Source: Serilophus lunatus
Taxonomy: Eukaryota > Chordata > Aves > Passeriformes > Eurylaimidae
NCBI GenBank assembly: GCA_013399895.1
Contig: VXBA01011249.1
Span: 2,914,542-2,978,541 of the forward strand
Reading direction: 5' to 3'
DNA length: 64,000 nt
A program made the translations under genes and the position numbers. The notes under the pieces were generated by a model. That model ran no database searches. It was given only the letters and a program-made list of their open reading frames with translations, and was not told the origin of the DNA. Position 1 is the first letter of the stretch; each line of letters opens with the position of its first letter. Below are positions 12,101-25,372 of this stretch, piece by piece.

Positions 12101-15100
12101 ATTAACCAGTCTGTCTCAGTAACTACTAGATGTCTTTGTGTTGAAAATAAAGTAACCAGTAAAAATAATTGACACACATTCTGTATTCTGAAATTACTTT
12201 TTGCTAGAAGATAGCTCAAGGTTTTTCCTGGTAGTACTCTTCCAGGCATAGACATCACTATTGGTTTTATCCATATAGTGGAACCAATGGAAACAAATTT
12301 CTAAGTTGTATAATTGTTTGTGATTGACTAAATACCTAAATCACACATCACTAATCACTAAATGCCCTCTAAAACTAGCACATAGATCTAGTTATAAATA
12401 CTAGAAACACTGTGCCCAATTTAGAAACATTTAGAATAGCCCAGACATTTCTCAGATGCATAGTTTCAACTTTGCTCAAGTCCCTTTTGTGTTATTTTTC
12501 TTCAATGTTCAAGGTGGATGCATTAATTTCTATTTCAAGTTTTAGCTTAATGACTTCACTTAAGAAGTAGGAGAAAAGGAAAGCTATATGAATTAAATGT
12601 TACATAGGATTTGGCAAAGCAGTTTCAGGAATTCCAAAAAAAAGAGTTAAAAAACCCCCAAAACCCAACCTCACAAAGTTGCAGAGAGGTAGTAGCAACA
12701 ACGAATAGTGTTGTTACCATCTAAAAGTACTTTTCAGTCAGTCTTGGCTGGTGAAATGCAGAAGCTTAATGTGGAATTACACTTCTTAAAATCTTTCGAC
12801 ATCAAAAAATAGCAGAACTGTAGTGTGTTTTTATTTCTGAGTACTTTGCATGCAATCTCAAGATAAATGGGAGATACCGATTGTGTTTGTACCTGTGCCA
12901 GATGTTGTCATTAGATATTGCTATTTTGTTTCATCAGCCAGATGAACTTAGCCAGGGACATTGATCAAATACCTACATTTAAAAGAACACACAGTCAAAT
13001 TAGTGAATAGAAAGAGCACATTATGAGAGAGAAATTATCTGGTGAAAGATTTAAAGACTGACTGACTTGTGTTTTGTTTCGTTAGATGTAGGATAGTCTC
13101 CTTTCATTTTCCATTTTTGTACTTCATTACAATATCAGCCTTATAAGAAACTAAGTGGCTTAGGATACACATGAGCCTTCTTGGAAAAAAATACAGCTTC
13201 CCTACTTACAGATTCCAGATTACATTAAAATGTAGGGCCTAGGATAGGCAATGCCACTGGCCTTCCTGGAGATGCTCTCGTGTATTCCAGTAGATCTCAC
13301 ATCTGCAAAGTAACCTGGTGTACTGTAGGAGCCTTCCCAGGTGGTCAGGCTGGTGGCTGCTTCTCCAAAAAGAAGGGTTTGGGACAATGAGGGGTTGCAT
13401 ACACCCCTCTAAAGGATACAGAATATATTCTAAAGGAGAAAAGGCAAAAAATCCCTAGGAAAACTACTCAGACATTGTCTTTCCCGTCCTCCTTCCTTAT
13501 CTTGGAAGACAATCTTGATTCTTGCACTTAGGGTCAAGGGAGCAGCTTCTGGAGGTAGTGGAGAGTTGAAGATAGGGCTGGAGACTGAGAACACATGAGT
13601 TAGGGGAGGTGCAGATGAGCAGATAAAAAAAGAACAAAATGGATTATAAAAAGCTTCAGAAGTTACAACTGAGAGTATTTTGTCTTTATTTTGGTAACAA
13701 TGGGTAATGTTATTCAGGATGGCTAAAAGCCCTTGCTCTTCAAAAGACCTTGCCAAAGATTTACATTATAAGAAAAGGTAAACAAAACACACTCTAAAGA
13801 CCCTGTGTTTTGTGTCTTTTAAGTCTTAGTGGTAATTTCTTGCTGTCTTATTTATCATACACTAAGCCTTTCTAGACAAAAAATACTTATGCTTTCTGAT
13901 TGATACTTATATGATACCTGTCTATTTCTTTTTGTGTATGTATCTGCATATGTGTAAAGAACCCAGTGGACCCTGGAGCCCACTCCCATCCTGCACAGCA
14001 GAAGCAGGCTACTGCTGGCCTAGGCAGGAACTCAGATACCTTTATTCATTTTTATCTCTATGGCAGATGCTGAAAGGCACTCCTACGATGTTGCAAGGAA
14101 GATCCAAGGTATGTCCCTTGGGAGAACCATCTGGCTGTAACAGAGGACTTTCCGTGTGTGTGCTTGCCTGCTTGCTGCCCTCTAAATGTCAGAACAGCAT
14201 TACTTTGGTGTAATGTCATGGTCTAAGATAGCAACAGGTCATTAAGTTCTTCACTTGCATTCTGAGGCCATGCTCACGTTCAAGCATCATACCTTAGGTA
14301 TCTTGGAGCTAAACAAGGAGGCATGGAAAGTGTTCACACCAGGCTTTCACATAGTAGTGTTACTAGTCTTATATTTAGCCTTATTAGCCCTCATAGCCAC
14401 TTGTATATCGGATTATTTGTATATAGTGTGCGCTCCTTGTATACTGTGTGGTGTAGGGATCCTGATAAATTGGCACTCATCCTACTGAGGAGAAGCATCT
14501 CAGATCTTGGTAGTACCCAGACTGTTGCCATTCCAAAGACGGACTTCATGGCTCAAACTCAATTTTCATAGAGAAAATGTCCTGTGTAAATTGTCAGCTT
14601 TGAAACCAAACACTTCCACACCCAGCCTGCACTGTAAATCAAGCTTTGGTGCTGTTTTCCATTGAGCTCCATTATATAAGTAACCTGATTTAATTTTATG
14701 GCAGAGATGTATTTTGGCTAAAATGGTATTTTTCAGAGTGGGGGATGGTAACAGACACGCATAGGGAGTACAGATGCATTTCCAAATCCCTGTCTGGCTG
14801 TCTAAGTACCTGGGCTTGGTGCTTGGTGCCTGTGTTCTCTTGTCCTCAGATCTACAGCAGCGCCACAACGTATCAGAAGCTCCCACAAAAGCCTTTACTC
14901 CTCATGTTCAAAAAGACATTTCCATTAATGCATGTGAAATTTTACCCAATGTCTGTTGGAAGTGAAAAGAGCCAGCCCCCAGAACTACTGTACCATCTTT
15001 GCTCCCCAGAAATGTTAATTAATCATTAACATTATTAAACAGTAAATGTCTGAGATGTGTTATTACAAACTTGAAGTATTTCCTTTGGTTGTTTAAAAAT

Positions 15101-16836
15101 CTCTGTTTTTGATAGAGTCATCTATTTTTTTTCCTTTTACAGTTTTGAGTGCTCTATCTTACCACTTGTGAAACATTTCTTAAAGGTGTCAAAGTGACTT
15201 GTCATGGGTTTGGAATGAGAACGAAATTAAATGTCCATACTGTAACATACTTATATAAATAATGAGATATTCCAGTATAAACCATTCATTTGGCAGTCAT
15301 TTCAACATCAGTAAGTACTAAGTGCTATAGAATTCCTCCCTAACTTTGACATATACAGAGAAAATCAGGAAAATGATCAGGAAAAGAAAATGTGTGCGTA
15401 TGTGTTTAGAATTTTATAGAAAAAGACAGCCCCTTGTAGTCATTTACCAGGAAGGCATTTTTAACTTTTTTGTAAATAGTGCAAGAGATTTAACAAAATA
15501 CTCTGGATTCACAGCAGAATGCTGGAGTGTTCATCTGTCTCCCACTGGACTCCAAACTTGTTTCCATAATTTAGAAACAGAATTAATAAAAATGACATTA
15601 ACGAGTGCCAAGAAAGATTTATTATGGGTGTTATAGTGTCATTCCTTTTAAGAAAAAATACATTAAATAAAAATTCTTCATAAATTAAAAAACGTTTCCT
15701 ATTGAATATTGCTTAGAATTTGCTTACTAGTGTATTGCATCACTGCAGTGCCAGATCTGGCATTTCTCATCCAAATAATGTTTCAAAATGCTATCAAAGC
15801 TTGTGGGCTGTAGTGTAAACCTTGTTAGGAATAATGCATGTACAGAAACACAACGGTAGCAAAGCCTCTTTTGCTGGGACTATGGAGAGAATTAGCACTG
15901 TAGGGCCCTTTTGTCTTGCCTCAACTTCACAAACTTGCATTGCACCAGGTTAACCATAATCAAAAATTGATAACCGATACTTAAGTCCAATCTGTCTCTC
16001 CAACTGCCCGGCTGCTTTAAGTCAGGCTTTAGGCTAAAAGTCTTTCACTCAAAGACCTATGCACACATACTTTAACAGTGTGAGCGGCAAAAAACTCTTA
16101 TACTCTAGGTGAATTTTATCTTCAGATACAAGGCATCCATTCTCTGTTAAAATGGAAACCTTTCTTATCAGTAAAGATACCCTTCAAGTTTAAGTTTGGG
16201 ACATGCTGTTTGGATCTTAGAGGGATATTTTGCTGGCACTCGTCACAGCATATCTGTCTTTATATTCGTGCATGATTCACCTCCAAAAACTGTGACGAGT
16301 ATCTTCAATGACCTTTGAAATCTCTCTGGATTAAGAAATAAATAAAGCACCCATTCCACTATTTGTCTATGCCTCAATGACTTAAAAGACTGAAATAATT
16401 TGTCACTCGGAGACAAAGCTCATAAATGTAGCTATTAACTTGTAGCTTTTTAGAGATTGCTACATGTAAATGCAGAAATCTTTCTAATTATTTTATAGGT
16501 CCATTGCAGTTAGCTTCAAAACCGTGGTTAGTCACATGAAATCACAAGCTTCCATCAAATAATTTGATCTAGAGTCAATCTTCATTTAATACTGTAACAC
16601 AAGATCATTTTAGGTCTTTATTGCAGCAAATAACTGGCCAGAAAGCACAAGCCTTCTACTGCACTCTTCACAACTATGTCCTGAAGAGAAAAAAAGGCTG
16701 TCATGAAGAGAAAAAAACCTTTCTGTGGAGGAACTTGAGGACCAGCAGACTCCTAGCAAGGGCAATGCCTAAGCCACTCACCTATGGTCTAGTTTGTACT
16801 CACAGAATACAGGAGTGCATGATGGCACTTTGTCTG
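6200..16836. other. AT-rich gene-free DNA
   Basis: I see no coding sequence, RNA gene or well-preserved transposon. Open frames are mostly short (about 60-108 codons), lie on both strands and have no recognisable product. Homeodomain-type A/T sites are frequent, for example the 12-base palindrome ATAATTAATTAT at 9570-9581. Stretches at about 12.7-13.1 and 15.9-16.6 kb have the non-repetitive, low-CpG look of possible conserved non-coding elements, which needs an alignment to decide. Confidence 0.5.
16238..16300. repeat. Perfect 11-bp inverted repeat with CRE half-sites
   Basis: ACTCGTCACAG (16238-16248) and CTGTGACGAGT (16290-16300) are exact reverse complements separated by 41 bases. Each arm carries a TGACG/CGTCA half-site for CREB/ATF-type factors. 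By rough arithmetic about one such repeat is expected by chance in a window this size. Confidence 0.5.
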
Positions 16837-17741
16837 TCTTCCTCCCTTCCTTCCTTCCTTCCTTCCGTCCTTCCCTCCTTCCCTCCTTCCTTCCCTCTTT
16901 CCCTCCTTCCTTCCCTCTTTCCCTCCTTCCTTCCCTCTTTCCCTCCTTCCTTCCCTCTTTCCCTCCTTCCTTCCCTCTTTCCCTCCTTCCTTCCCTCTTT
17001 CCCTCCTTCCTTCCCTCTTTCCCTCCTTCCTTCCCTCTTTCCCTCCTTCCTTCCCTCTTTCCCTCCTTCCTTCCCTCTTTCCCTCCTTCCTTCCCTCTTT
17101 CCCTCCTTCCTTCCCTCTTTCCCTCCTTCCTTCCCTCTTTCCCTCCTTCCTTCCCTCTTTCCCTCCTTCCTTCCCTCTTTCCCTCCTTCCTTCCCTCTTT
17201 CCCTCCTTCCTTCCCTCTTTCCCTCCTTCCTTCCCTCTTTCCCTCCTTCCTTCCCTCTTTCCCTCCTTCCTTCCCTCTTTCCCTCCTTCCTTCCCTCTTT
17301 CCCTCCTTCCTTCCCTCTTTCCCTCCTTCCTTCCCTCTTTCCCTCCTTCCTTCCCTCTTTCCCTCCTTCCTTCCCTCTTTCCCTCCTTCCTTCCCTCTTT
17401 CCCTCCTTCCTTCCCTCTTTCCCTCCTTCCTTCCCTCTTTCCCTCCTTCCTTCCCTCTTTCCCTCCTTCCTTCCCTCTTTCCCTCCTTCCTTCCCTCTTT
17501 CCCTCCTTCCTTCCCTCTTTCCCTCCTTCCTTCCCTCTTTCCCTCCTTCCTTCCCTCTTTCCCTCCTTCCTTCCCTCTTTCCCTCCTTCCTTCCCTCTTT
17601 CCCTCCTTCCTTCCCTCTTTCCCTCCTTCCTTCCCTCTTTCCCTCCTTCCTTCCCTCTTTCCCTCCTTCCTTCCCTCTTTCCCTCCTTCCCTCTTTCCTT
17701 CCTCCCTCCCTTTCTTTCTCTCTCTCTCTTTTCCCCTCCTT
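16837..17741. repeat. Long polypyrimidine/polypurine tract enclosing a 20-bp tandem array
   Basis: The plus strand is all C and T from 16868 to 17741 (874 bases). The same run begins at 16837 with a single G at 16867. The flanks are (CCTT)n on the left and CCTCCCTCCC/(CT)n on the right. Frames of 320-377 codons on both strands exist only because no stop codon can be spelled; they are not genes. Confidence 0.97.
16881..17690. repeat. 20-bp minisatellite, 40.5 identical copies
   Basis: The unit is CCCTCCTTCCTTCCCTCTTT. It repeats 40.5 times over 810 bases with no mismatch that I can find. The 40 identical copies imply very recent expansion, strong homogenisation, or an assembler filling in a consensus. 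The unit contains the local mirror repeat CCTTCCTTCC, and the all-purine strand makes triplex (H-DNA) formation plausible. Confidence 0.97.
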
Positions 17742-20700
17742 AATACTGTCATAACTCAGGATGGAATCAAAACACAACTAGAGCCGTATTGTGCAATCAG
17801 GTTTTGACCACATTTGTATGTACTTTCTATTTTTACATTGCCCTGCTTTCCCCTCAAACTTTAGTTCTACATTAATTTTAATTAGGTTCTCACTGGATTC
17901 CAAGTACAGTAAAAGTACAGAAAAGGGAAAAGTTTCTTGCCAAGACTGGCCAAGTTGTCACAGAGATATATAGTCGCACAGTCTCCCACTCTTCATGTCT
18001 AAGGGTTTGTATTTTCAATCCAACATATCTCCCTCGCCCAGCCACCTCAGGTTCAAATATTTATGGAATCTGTAGTGTGTTGACAAGTTCTTGTAGTAAT
18101 AAGATAGCTATCTATCAAACGACAATACAGAGATCCAAATTTCTCCTTGTCTGTTAATATATTGGATGGTGCCATTTGGGAAATATTGGTGCTGTCCGAT
18201 TCTCAGTGCCAGCAGAATGACAGAAAGGGGCACTAAATCAGCATCATTTGCACCTGGAAACGGCTGGCTGAGGGAGCAGTGCACTCCAAACCAATGAGTA
18301 CAGCCTTGTAAGCCAAAGTAGCTTCATGAGACCTGGGCAAACCTGTGAGCTGGGAAGGCTCTGAGGTGGCTCTTTTACCATTGTGGTCAGGTTGGCTGCC
18401 AGCTGCTCGCAGCGTTTGGCAAGAGTGAAGGTGGTATCATATTACCTGTGCTCCATGGATTTGGCTTTTCACTAAGCAGGGTCATATTGATAAGAGCAGA
18501 TGAGTCTTTCTTGCATATGGTGTTTTCACCATAGCTAGGAAAAACCATTGGCCATGTCCAAATGGAAAATGCATGAGACATTTGTAAGAGAGATAGTTTC
18601 TATCAGAGATGTGTGATGAGTGGATCCTTAAAACCATTAATTTGTTCTAATTAGTAACAATACATTCTTCTGCATGAAGTGTTATAAAGAGATACTGTTT
18701 TCTGTAGCCCAAATGAAGGCCACATTTGACTGTAATTTTAAAGGGACAAGGTACACCTTTTCTGCCTGAAGGCTATGGGGAACTGCAACAATGCCACTTT
18801 CACAAGGCTGAACAGAACAATCTCTGGGCTGTCCAGGGTATCACTTGAAATGGATTTTCAGTGCAACCATGGGGGATAAGTGTATGGAGTGCGTTACAGG
18901 GAGGTCATTCTTTCTTACCTGCCTCTTGTGGGGTAATCCCCTTTCCATGTCTTCAGATATCCAACACCATGCCTTTCGAAACGGAATTCCCACCACCTGC
19001 GTGACAAGGAAGGGAAAGAGATTACAGCTCTACTCCTTGGCAGCATCCTCCCCAACCAAGTCTGAGGCAAGAGCTTAGAGGAACTCCAAACACGGTGGAG
19101 CTCCAGAGCCAACATGGACAGCAGTACAGAACTTCTTCCTGGTATAGACTGCTACATGGGAATGACAGCTCATTTGGGTGACATTGTTTTGTATTTAATA
19201 TCATAGAAGTACTATGTGCCCTTGTCTCAGATGCTGAGAACTTTCCAGATTTCCTCAGGATCACCCCCTATTTCTTAGGCAGACCTTAGAGAAGACATTA
19301 ACCATATAAAAATGCAAACTTATACAATTTTCCACTACTCAAAAGTCCTTGAACAGGATCCAGATGATGTGGGCTCATAAGAAAGAGAGATTGAGGCATG
19401 GTTACAATCAGGGTGTGCTCCAAGATCACTTCCACTTACACAAATGTTTACTTCCAAGAGACACAGAGATATACATTCTGCAAGATATTGCATTTCCTTC
19501 CAGTGTTTGTAATCACCTGATTAGTGTTTGGTTGATCTGATAGCTACCTGAAGTATAGGCCACAATGAGTTATCACACTTTTCTGGCAGCACTGAGTGGA
19601 ACGAAAAAGCTGCAAGAAAAATGATCTATAGTCCTCAGTTGCATGAACTTGGAACAGTAGATAAGAAGCAGATCCATTATTTCCATCTGCAGAAGGCAGC
19701 CATCTTATATCTCTGTGATCTGCCATGTAGATAAAGGTGAAGTAAACCTCTTGCCTTAACAGAAAACCTTCTGTCCCCTTGATTCTGAGCATAAGCTTCC
19801 CTGGCCATGTAAAAGGCATAACAGTGAAAAAGTAGTTTTATTACTGCCTCCCAAAGAGAATATGCATTTATTCACATACATCATTTTCAGCTTGTGCTTG
19901 AACTTCTATCAGTTCTTAATTTTGGATGATAATAAAAATGTTTTGTGAGATCAAGCCAGTAATTTATAAGTGTATTTATAGCTCTTATTTCCCAATTCAC
20001 TCAATTTCCAACCAATTCTTGCTGGCAAAGAAAGGCATAGGGGTTTCTGTCACTGCTACATTTCCACAACAATGAAGGTCTCCTTTCAGTCTCTTTCCAA
20101 CAAGATTGGATTGATTAACTACGCTACTGTTTATTTTGCTGTACCTGCCAAGCATATGGCAATGCAGAAATAGGAAAAATTAGCCTAATGTGAATATGTG
20201 AACAACTAAGAATGCCAGAATAAATACCATCTCTGAACATGAAACAATTCACATTAAATTTCATTTCAGGACACCAGTGTTTAAGATGCACCTCTCAGAC
20301 AAAGAAAACATGAGTTTTGAATGCAAGTTGGTCATTTTGTAATAAAATAAGTTGAGAACATTTGTAAGAAAATAGTTTTATTGAAAAGTAAGTTACAGAC
20401 TTTTTTTCCCCTACTTTTTTCTTCCAGCCTCAGCAGGGCCATATTTACCCAAGAACACTGATGGGAAATGCAAAGTGTACATTTAGAAAGGTAAGAAAAG
20501 CTGGAGACACAGTATACTTTTGGAACATTGGGATCTTGTTTTAGGATTAGGATCCCCAAACAATGTTCAACTAGTACTTCTGTGAAGAGCGTAACAGAAT
20601 TAGGGAAGGCTGGCAAATGCAAGACAAGGCAAAGAAATATTTCTTTCTGCTCCTTCTTTTCAACTTGATGATGCTTGTGGAGAAATAATGGAGAGTGCCA

Positions 20701-21086
20701 ATGACAGAGGAGAAGAAGACGAATTTCCAAGCTGGAAAGCCAACCCTCTTCTTACTTTTCTCTTTCTCCCTTCTCTCACTGTAGTTACCCATTGACAATG
20801 CTCTAGATGTGTCCAGACACTTTGGGCATGAGTCTGTCATCATATATGGATGACCTTCAATTTCAATGAAGACTTTCTATAGATGCACATAAAGAATTGA
20901 GGCAAGAAATAAAAATTTCTGCAGACATTTCCTTTCAGATGGAACAGTGATCAGCTAGATAACCATTAAATCTGTTTTTCTGCTGATTGTATCAGTAACA
21001 TCCTCAGAAAGTGGGACTGTGATCAGAGCTGAGACTCAGGGTGTACTGCATAGGGAACATGATTACCTAATTGCTATATACCCCAG

Positions 21087-21120
<34 letters not shown>

Positions 21121-24100
21121 TGAACACAGCTATCAACAACAAAATTGTAGCAAGAGTTCAAATCAAATTCTAAGAAAAATTACCGGACTTGAATGGTTTT
21201 GAACAGGGCTGGGAGCAGTATTTCATACTCAGTTCTTATAACTGCAGTGGATCAAATCAAAAGCCTGTTTTGCATTTTCTTTGAATTATGAGAGTTCAAA
21301 TTCCAGATCATAGCGTTGCTTTCAGTGGATATATATTCATTGGCATTAGCATTTCTGAACGGATTTAACTCAGCCACTGTGGAACATAGATCCTGCAGTT
21401 TACTTCAAGATAACCATGAGCAGCGTTAGAGAAACATTTTGGATATTTTCCAAGAGAAAAGACTAACTCATGGAAACTAAATAATCTGAGGAGAAGTCGT
21501 GAACTTGATGAGTCTGTTGAAAGCAGTCAAGGTATCTGAAAAAAACCTGACTATTTCACAGTGAGGTCACCTACCTTCCTTTTCCTGCCCAGGCTCTGCC
21601 AACCTTCATGGGCTCACATAACCCCACTGAAGGACTGGGAAATAGTGAAGGCAGCTTTGGGTTACTGGGAAACATATTTTGGACTATAGCTCCAGAAACC
21701 TTTACACTTGCAATTCTTGACTGTCCCTCAGGTGAAGTACTGTAGGATTTTTTGGATATACTTTCAACAAGAAACATGAAAATTTCATCTCAAAATATCT
21801 ATGTTCTCCCACGAGAAGAAATTAATTCTTGACATGTAATTTTGTGCATCATGCCAATCCATCACAGCTCTGCCTCAGCAATCATTCAGGGATGTAGAAG
21901 GTGTTTCCAGGTTGCTGATGTCTGTGACTCTGCCACCAGGATCAAACTCACTGGAGAAGGTAAGCTTAGTATGTGCTCAAGCTTCACATAACACATTGGT
22001 GGGAACAGAGCTGTTTAGGTCCTTGGACTGGGATCAACTCCTCTCCTGATTTATCCTAAAACCAAAGATACTTCAAAAGCAGCATCATGGGGGTTTTTTG
22101 TGTAACGGAGAGAACTGCTCAGCAGAGGCTACTGACTGTCACAGACCTCCAAACAGCCAACAGGTGGAAATAAACACTGATAGTTACTGAGACATACTAG
22201 ATATGACTCATTACCTAGAAATTGAAGGTTTTCTATATAAACCATTTATTCAAATAAAATTATGACAGAAGAAGGGATATACTTACTTTACACCATCTCT
22301 ATTTATTAAAACCATTGCTAACGTGTTCCTTGATAACTTGATTTAAGAAGTTTGTGACAAATTGCTTGCTTAATTGAAATATGTCAGGTTTCTAAACACT
22401 GAAGTTAATTATCCCTCCTTTTCTAGTGGAAGGGTGACCTTTAATTGTCCAATATTAATCCACATATTGTATGAATTATGTGAAATATCCATTTTGTATG
22501 TAGAGGGAGACATGCGTGCGTTACTGTAGTGGAGTGCAGTTACATAATTATTTTTAATGTAGGATATCAGTTTAATTAAATACTTGCAGAAACCAAGCTT
22601 TTTCAGGAAATTTGCAATTACAATCAATTTGAATGTACAGCTATATTAATATGGTGACAAGCCCAATAATAAAAACGAACTAAGTAATTATGGGCAGGTG
22701 CTGAACAGATGTGTAAATAGAAGGCCTCTGCATGGAACGTTGTTATATATCATTTTGAAAAGTGAAAGAAACCTGTTATCCATAGCCATTCATATATGCA
22801 GTTATAATCAGTCACAAAAAAGTTAGTTCTTTCAATTTAGATAAATCATTTAAAAATGTGTATGGCACTTATGCTTTCATTTTCTGTTTCTGGAAAGAAA
22901 GTCTAGTTGATTGAAGACTGCTGCTCTACTGTACTCAAAGAGTCTGCCGCACTATTGAAATATATTCTTCTTTCAACACATTTATGATGAGTGGGTTTTG
23001 AGTTTGGAATAGTTTAACAGTCAAAACAATTCACATTCCATATTACAAGCTGAGCTTTATTTAAAGAAGGAGGGAAGTTAAAACTAGTTTAGAGTTGTTT
23101 GCTCAAGTTATCAGATTGCCAAAAGCCCAATTTAACCTCCAAATAGTTGGAAAACAATGACATTGCATTACTACTGTGAATTGCTTTCAGATAGATTTAT
23201 CGTGGGTATTTTTTGTGGTTTTTTTTTTTGTTGTGTTGTATTTTGGTACGACTTTTTTTCCAAACCAATATATGAAAATATACTTTTTTGAGTCTTCTAT
23301 TTTTGTGGGGTGTGTTAGAAACAATCATATTTGTGATGTAAGCAATTAATTTAAACAAGAATAATTTATATGGCAATCAAATAGAAAACTTGAGGAGAAA
23401 CTGGCATCTAAGGAAAGACGAACATTAGCCATCCCCCTTGTATGGAATGGGATCCCCTAAGCTGTCTGTGGAAGATCACAATGTCTAAAGTAACAATGTC
23501 TAAATGAGGGTCATGTCTAAACTAAATTCTTTCTGAAATTTAGATGCTTTATTCCAGAATCCAGAGATCTACCTTCCTCTCCTGAAGGTTTACAGCTCTG
23601 AAATGGATCCTAGTGGCTAAGCCAGACACTTCTCAAGCAATACTGGAAGAGCAGTAAAATACTTTTTCTCATTCTCAGGAATAGTCACTCCAGGTGTTAG
23701 CACTATGGAAAGCTGTGAGAGGCAGCTGGAGTCGTGCATCATTTTCTTTTTATCCCACCATGTGCAGGGCCATCATCTTAACTGGAAAGGGAAGAACAAT
23801 TGCCTAGAGAGAACAACAATGTCTGGAGAGAGATTAACAATGAAACAGTACTAGTGCTGTTGCAATTAAAACAGTCTTGCATGCTGCAGACCTTTGCAGC
23901 TCAACAGTCCCCCATGGATCACATAAAAGACAGTGACTTCCATACTGTGTGCTGCTATAGAACTCTTCCATACTATCACAAGGCAATAGCTTGTAGACAG
24001 TATAAAAGCAGAAAGAAGACACCATTAGGTATAGCAACCTTTCCCTCAACCCCAAACTCAAAGACATGACAAACGTTTTCTTTAGAAAGTGAAAAAATGA

Positions 24101-25274
24101 AGAAGTAATTATTTCCTAGGATGAATGAACAAATCTAAAATAGTAGGGAGGACAAAACAGTCTCAGATTTGCAGTAGAAATCCTCAAGATGGTTACTGAC
24201 ACCACCTGTCTGCCTTGATACAGCGCGGCTGAAATGATGGGCAGGCTCTTTATGCTCATCATGCCTTGGCTACCAGACATTAGAGATTTATTTTAATGAA
24301 AGACTTTGTGTTTCCAATCAGAAACATTAGAACACACATTTTGTCTTTTGAAGAAATAAGGGTCCGACAGTGATAGAAACAAGTAAAACCAAAGCTCATC
24401 CAGGAAGTCATTTCAATGAGTGAAAGCTAGGATCTTTATATTTTTCCGAAACTAGTGCATTATAACTTCATTGGCCAACATACTTGTTTTTAACCATCTC
24501 ATCGGTTCAGGTTAAAGCATTTTTTTGTTTTGGGAACTTTCACTTTTATTTTGACACTAGCTATAGTTATTTTTTCAGGAAAAGCATGAGAAAAGCTCTG
24601 CAAAACCTGTTGATAAGAGAAAGTTGTTGTGTGAGAGATCTAAGATACTGTGAAAGGCTTCAAGTCACTGTGAGAAACAGCAAGTTTTACTCCTGTTTTG
24701 AGAAAGGCCACATGTTGTTTACTTTTTGCTTTATTTCTCAGACAGAAATTTTTCAGGCCAACCTCAAACAACTGCTAAAGAGACAGAGTTACTTAGGTTA
24801 GCTTTTAGAATTCTTAAACCAGGTCTTAAAGCCTTAAGCTTTCAAAATTGGCTATGACAGTCTTTGTCAGGAGAGCATCCAATAGTTAGTTAGGCAGACT
24901 TTGAATAGGACTTGTGAGAAAGTGGTGGGCCCAGTATGATACCTGGATTTTCTTTCTTTATTCATGGAGCACAGTAAGGTAGGATATAAAACAAATCTCA
25001 TATATTTTGATATAGAGAGATTTTGCTTGTTGCTTCAAAAACAAAGTGGTTTGGGTTCCCTGCGTTGACATAGTTAGCCCCACATGGCTCCTCCTAGCTC
25101 TGCTTGCATTCCCTTCCCAGCTTCTCTAGTAATCTCCCATTTCATCCATGTTTGCTGTCAGAAAACGCAAAAAGGGAGCTTTCAGATGAATTTAGGGAAG
25201 ATCTGTATTACAAGTGCGGAGAAGTACAAGGCAGCTCACACCCAAGAGCAGTGAGATAGTCCATGGTATCAACA
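17742..25274. other. AT-rich gene-free DNA
   Basis: No recognisable coding sequence; frames are 60-132 codons on both strands and look random. A (CA)14 tract lies at 21090-21117. The segment 22.4-22.9 kb is AT-rich, non-repetitive and dense in homeodomain-type ATTA sites, so it is a candidate conserved non-coding element by appearance only. Confidence 0.5.
21090..21117. repeat. (CA)14 microsatellite
   Basis: Fourteen uninterrupted CA units. Confidence 0.98.
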
Positions 25275-25320
25275 AGAGTTAGCACCAGCACTGTGAGATC
25301 CTGGATTTGAATCTTACTTC
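25275..25320 (+). mobile_element. Possible tRNA-derived SINE head, degraded
   Basis: The order of short blocks (GTTAGCACCAGCACTGTGAG, then ATCCTGG, then TTTGAATC) resembles the tRNA-derived head of ancient amniote SINEs, with ATTTGAATC in place of a B-box. It is short and diverged, so chance similarity cannot be excluded. Confidence 0.3.
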
Positions 25321-25352
25321 ATGAATCATTTGGATCAGAACAAACCAATTAA

Positions 25353-25372
25353 TGTGTGTGTGTGTGTGTGTG
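25353..25372. repeat. (TG)10 microsatellite truncated by the gap
   Basis: Ten TG units run directly into the gap, so the true length is unknown. Confidence 0.95.

Noticed and set aside
16621..17807. Frames of 320-377 codons on both strands (Pro/Ser/Leu/Phe or Lys/Arg/Glu/Gly repeats)
   Set aside because: Produced by the stop-free pyrimidine array; all have the 20-residue period imposed by the 20-bp unit.
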